Positions 7,156-7,817 of a stretch of 7,817 nt of DNA are shown in pieces; the first letter of the stretch is position 1; each line of letters opens with the position of its first letter. The translations under genes and the position numbers were made by a program. Where the stretch lies: positions 1 through 7,817 of the forward strand of contig CAJKKA010000075.1 of NCBI GenBank assembly GCA_905200315.1, given 5' to 3'. The notes under the pieces were generated by a model. It had not been told where the DNA came from. It searched no databases and saw only the letters and a list, made by a program, of their open reading frames with translations. The DNA comes from an uncultured Clostridium sp. Its GTDB lineage: Bacteria > Bacillota_A > Clostridia > TANB77 > CAG-508.

Positions 7156-7182
7156 AAAGGCAGGAAATCAAATCCTGCCTTT
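7156..7182. terminator. Bidirectional terminator between the PBP gene and ssp
   Basis: AAAGGCAGGA (7156-7165) and TCCTGCCTTT (7173-7182) form a perfect 10-base stem with a 7-base loop. The A run on the left (7153-7158) gives a six-T tail for leftward transcripts, so it is a strong terminator for ssp. On the right the T run is only three bases, so it is weaker but still plausible for the PBP gene. Confidence 0.85.
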
Positions 7183-7250
7183 ATGTATTCCTACAAGAAG
7201 AATAAACAAAAACAAAACTTAATTTCCTGTTTAACATAAGATTAAAATGT

Positions 7251-7280
7251 TTGATTGCATATAAGCTACAATACTATAAT
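7251..7280 (+). promoter_or_regulatory. Candidate rightward promoter pointing into the 3' end of ssp
   Basis: TTGATT (7251-7256) and a perfect TATAAT (7275-7280) are separated by 18 bases. The predicted start, near 7287, lies just before the stop codon of the leftward ssp gene, so any transcript would be antisense to it. No rightward open frame of interest follows. In an AT-rich spacer this could be a chance match. Confidence 0.35.
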
Positions 7281-7299
7281 GTTAAAATTAGAGAAGAAA

Positions 7300-7500
7300 C
7301 TATTTCATATTTCTTTCAGCTTGTTCAATCATTTTTTTAACCATTTGTCCACCTATTTTTCCAGCATCTTTAGATGTTAAATCACCATTGTATCCATCTT
7401 TTAAGTTAACACCAACTTCGCTAGCTACTTCATATTTGAATTTATCTAATGCAGACATAGCTTCTGGAACTAATTTTCTAGAACTATTTGTGTTTGCCAT
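7300..7500 (-). CDS. Alpha/beta-type small acid-soluble spore protein (SASP)
   Basis: The 66-residue protein is made late in the forespore. It coats spore DNA, shifts it toward an A-like form and protects it from UV and heat. It is degraded at germination by the protease GPR. FKYEVASEVGV (21-31) contains the GPR recognition site, with cleavage expected between E24 and V25. GDLTSKDAGKIGGQMVKKMI (39-58) is the conserved DNA-binding second half. Length and both motifs fit the family exactly. The start is fixed by AGGAGGTGA (complement of 7508-7516), 7 bases before the ATG. It is monocistronic, with a sigma-G-like promoter upstream and a strong terminator downstream. Genomes usually carry several copies, so no specific ssp letter is assigned. 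Confidence 0.95.
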   Translation of the reverse strand: MANTNSSRKLVPEAMSALDKFKYEVASEVGVNLKDGYNGDLTSKDAGKIGGQMVKKMIEQAERNMK

Positions 7501-7535
7501 TCTTCGTTCACCTCCTATAGGATTGATTAAATTTG

Positions 7536-7566
7536 TATTATTGAAAAAACATTGCTTGTCTTTTCA
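7536..7566 (-). promoter_or_regulatory. Candidate sigma-G promoter of ssp
   Basis: Read leftward, TGAAAA (complement of 7561-7566) is followed after 18 bases by AATAATA (complement of 7536-7542). Compared from memory with the forespore sigma-G consensus TGAATA and CATACTA, these match at 5 of 6 and 5 of 7 positions. The ssp leader would be about 30 bases. Expected biology (SASP genes are sigma-G controlled) supports the call. Confidence 0.45.
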
Positions 7567-7571
7567 ATAAT
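7537..7571. repeat. Perfect 11-base inverted repeat overlapping the ssp promoter
   Basis: ATTATTGAAAA (7537-7547) and TTTTCAATAAT (7561-7571) are exact inverted copies with a 13-base spacer. One arm covers most of the proposed ssp -10 and the other the -35. It could be a dimeric regulator site or coincidence in AT-rich DNA. Confidence 0.5.
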
Positions 7572-7629
7572 TATGATGCGTAATTTTGATTTTAATATTC
7601 TGGTAATTTTTGTAAATAAGAAAAAAATA

Positions 7630-7657
7630 TTGTCAAAGAATTTTTTAATGTTATAAT
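7630..7657 (+). promoter_or_regulatory. Strong rightward sigma-A promoter with extended -10, no gene visible
   Basis: TTGTCA (7630-7635, 5 of 6) and a perfect TATAAT (7652-7657) are spaced by 16 bases, with TG at 7649-7650 making an extended -10. Transcription would start near 7664 and run through the GC-rich hairpins toward the putative IS end. No open frame with a ribosome binding site follows within the window. Confidence 0.6.
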
Positions 7658-7692
7658 AAAATTGAAGACAATAATTTTTATTTTATATTTTT

Positions 7693-7756
7693 ACGTCCGC
7701 TCAATCTTGCAGGGTGAAGGAGTTTTTTTGTAGGGGCGGACGTCACTGTCCGCCCG
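7693..7756. repeat. GC-rich hairpin cluster with mutually exclusive pairings
   Basis: GGGCGGAC (7734-7741) and GTCCGCCC (7748-7755) form a perfect 8-base hairpin with a 6-base loop. The same left arm can instead pair upstream, since ACGTCCGC (7693-7700) is the exact complement of GCGGACGT (7736-7743). A T7 run (7723-7729) lies between. The block is abruptly GC-rich in AT-rich DNA and has no coding potential. TGTAGGGGCGGAC-type hairpins are, to my recollection, common intergenic repeats in gut Firmicutes; this needs a genome search. Confidence 0.55.
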
Positions 7757-7762
7757 TAAATA

Positions 7763-7817
7763 TGAACTATACCCCAAAAAGTAGACTTTTAAGTGAAAAA
7801 AAGTTATACTAAAAAAG
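7763..7817 (+). mobile_element. Probable left end of an IS3-family insertion sequence, cut by the window edge
   Basis: The block starts TGAACTATACCCCAAAAAGT and continues AGACTTTT. A TG start followed by an ACCCCAAAAAGT core and GAC resembles the terminal inverted repeats of IS3-family (IS150-like) elements. It runs rightward to the end of the window, where the transposase reading frames would be expected just beyond. No transposase residue is visible, so the call rests only on the end sequence. Confidence 0.45.

Noticed and set aside
6770..7171. Leftward Phe/Val-rich open frame of 133 codons
   Set aside because: It is the complement of the Asn/Thr/Lys-rich PBP tail: AAC and ACA codons read backward as GTT and TGT, which gives a false membrane-like protein.
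7183..7239. Short rightward frame of 18 codons starting ATGTATTCC
   Set aside because: No ribosome binding site, directly behind a terminator, and composed of background codons.
7388..7570. Rightward open frame of 60 codons over the start of ssp
   Set aside because: Antisense to a clear SASP gene; no ribosome binding site and no family resemblance.

Overview
The window comes from a strongly AT-rich, endospore-forming Gram-positive bacterium, most likely a clostridium. Four things support this: AGGAGG-type ribosome binding sites, TTGNNN/TATAAT promoters, an alpha/beta-type small acid-soluble spore protein gene, and the tail of what looks like the spore maturation gene spmB. Genus cannot be fixed from the sequence.

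Layout, left to right. Bases 1-79 hold the end of a rightward gene resembling spmB that stops earlier than the family normally does. Bases 80-347 are a convergent spacer with a GC-rich island, an inverted repeat and a rightward terminator. The leftward gene asd (348-1340, aspartate-semialdehyde dehydrogenase) is divergent from hpf (1484-2014, long-form ribosome hibernation promoting factor), which has its own promoter and terminator. A cluster of short repeated GTCCCA/TGGGAC units (2066-2165) separates hpf from a two-gene operon: a MOP-superfamily polysaccharide flippase starting with TTG (2253-3707) and a CofE-like (F420-0:glutamate ligase family) protein (3729-4427). After a spacer with a GC-rich hairpin comes a large class A penicillin-binding protein (4674-7112) with an Asn/Thr/Lys-rich tail. 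A convergent bidirectional terminator separates it from the leftward ssp gene (7300-7500). The last 317 bases contain no gene: they hold the ssp promoter, a strong rightward promoter with no visible gene, a GC-rich hairpin cluster, and what looks like the left end of an IS3-family element running off the edge.

Functionally, several genes touch the cell envelope and the spore. Asd makes the precursor of diaminopimelate (cell wall) and dipicolinate (spore core), the flippase exports a lipid-linked glycan, the class A PBP polymerises and crosslinks peptidoglycan, and SpmB and SASP act in spore dehydration and DNA protection. Hpf silences ribosomes in stationary phase. These genes are mostly separate transcription units, so this is a loose neighbourhood and not one system.

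I see no defence locus, CRISPR array, rRNA or tRNA. The least ordinary items are the flippase/CofE-like pair, the truncated spmB end next to a repeat-like island, and the right edge, where a promoter, competing hairpins and an IS end are stacked.
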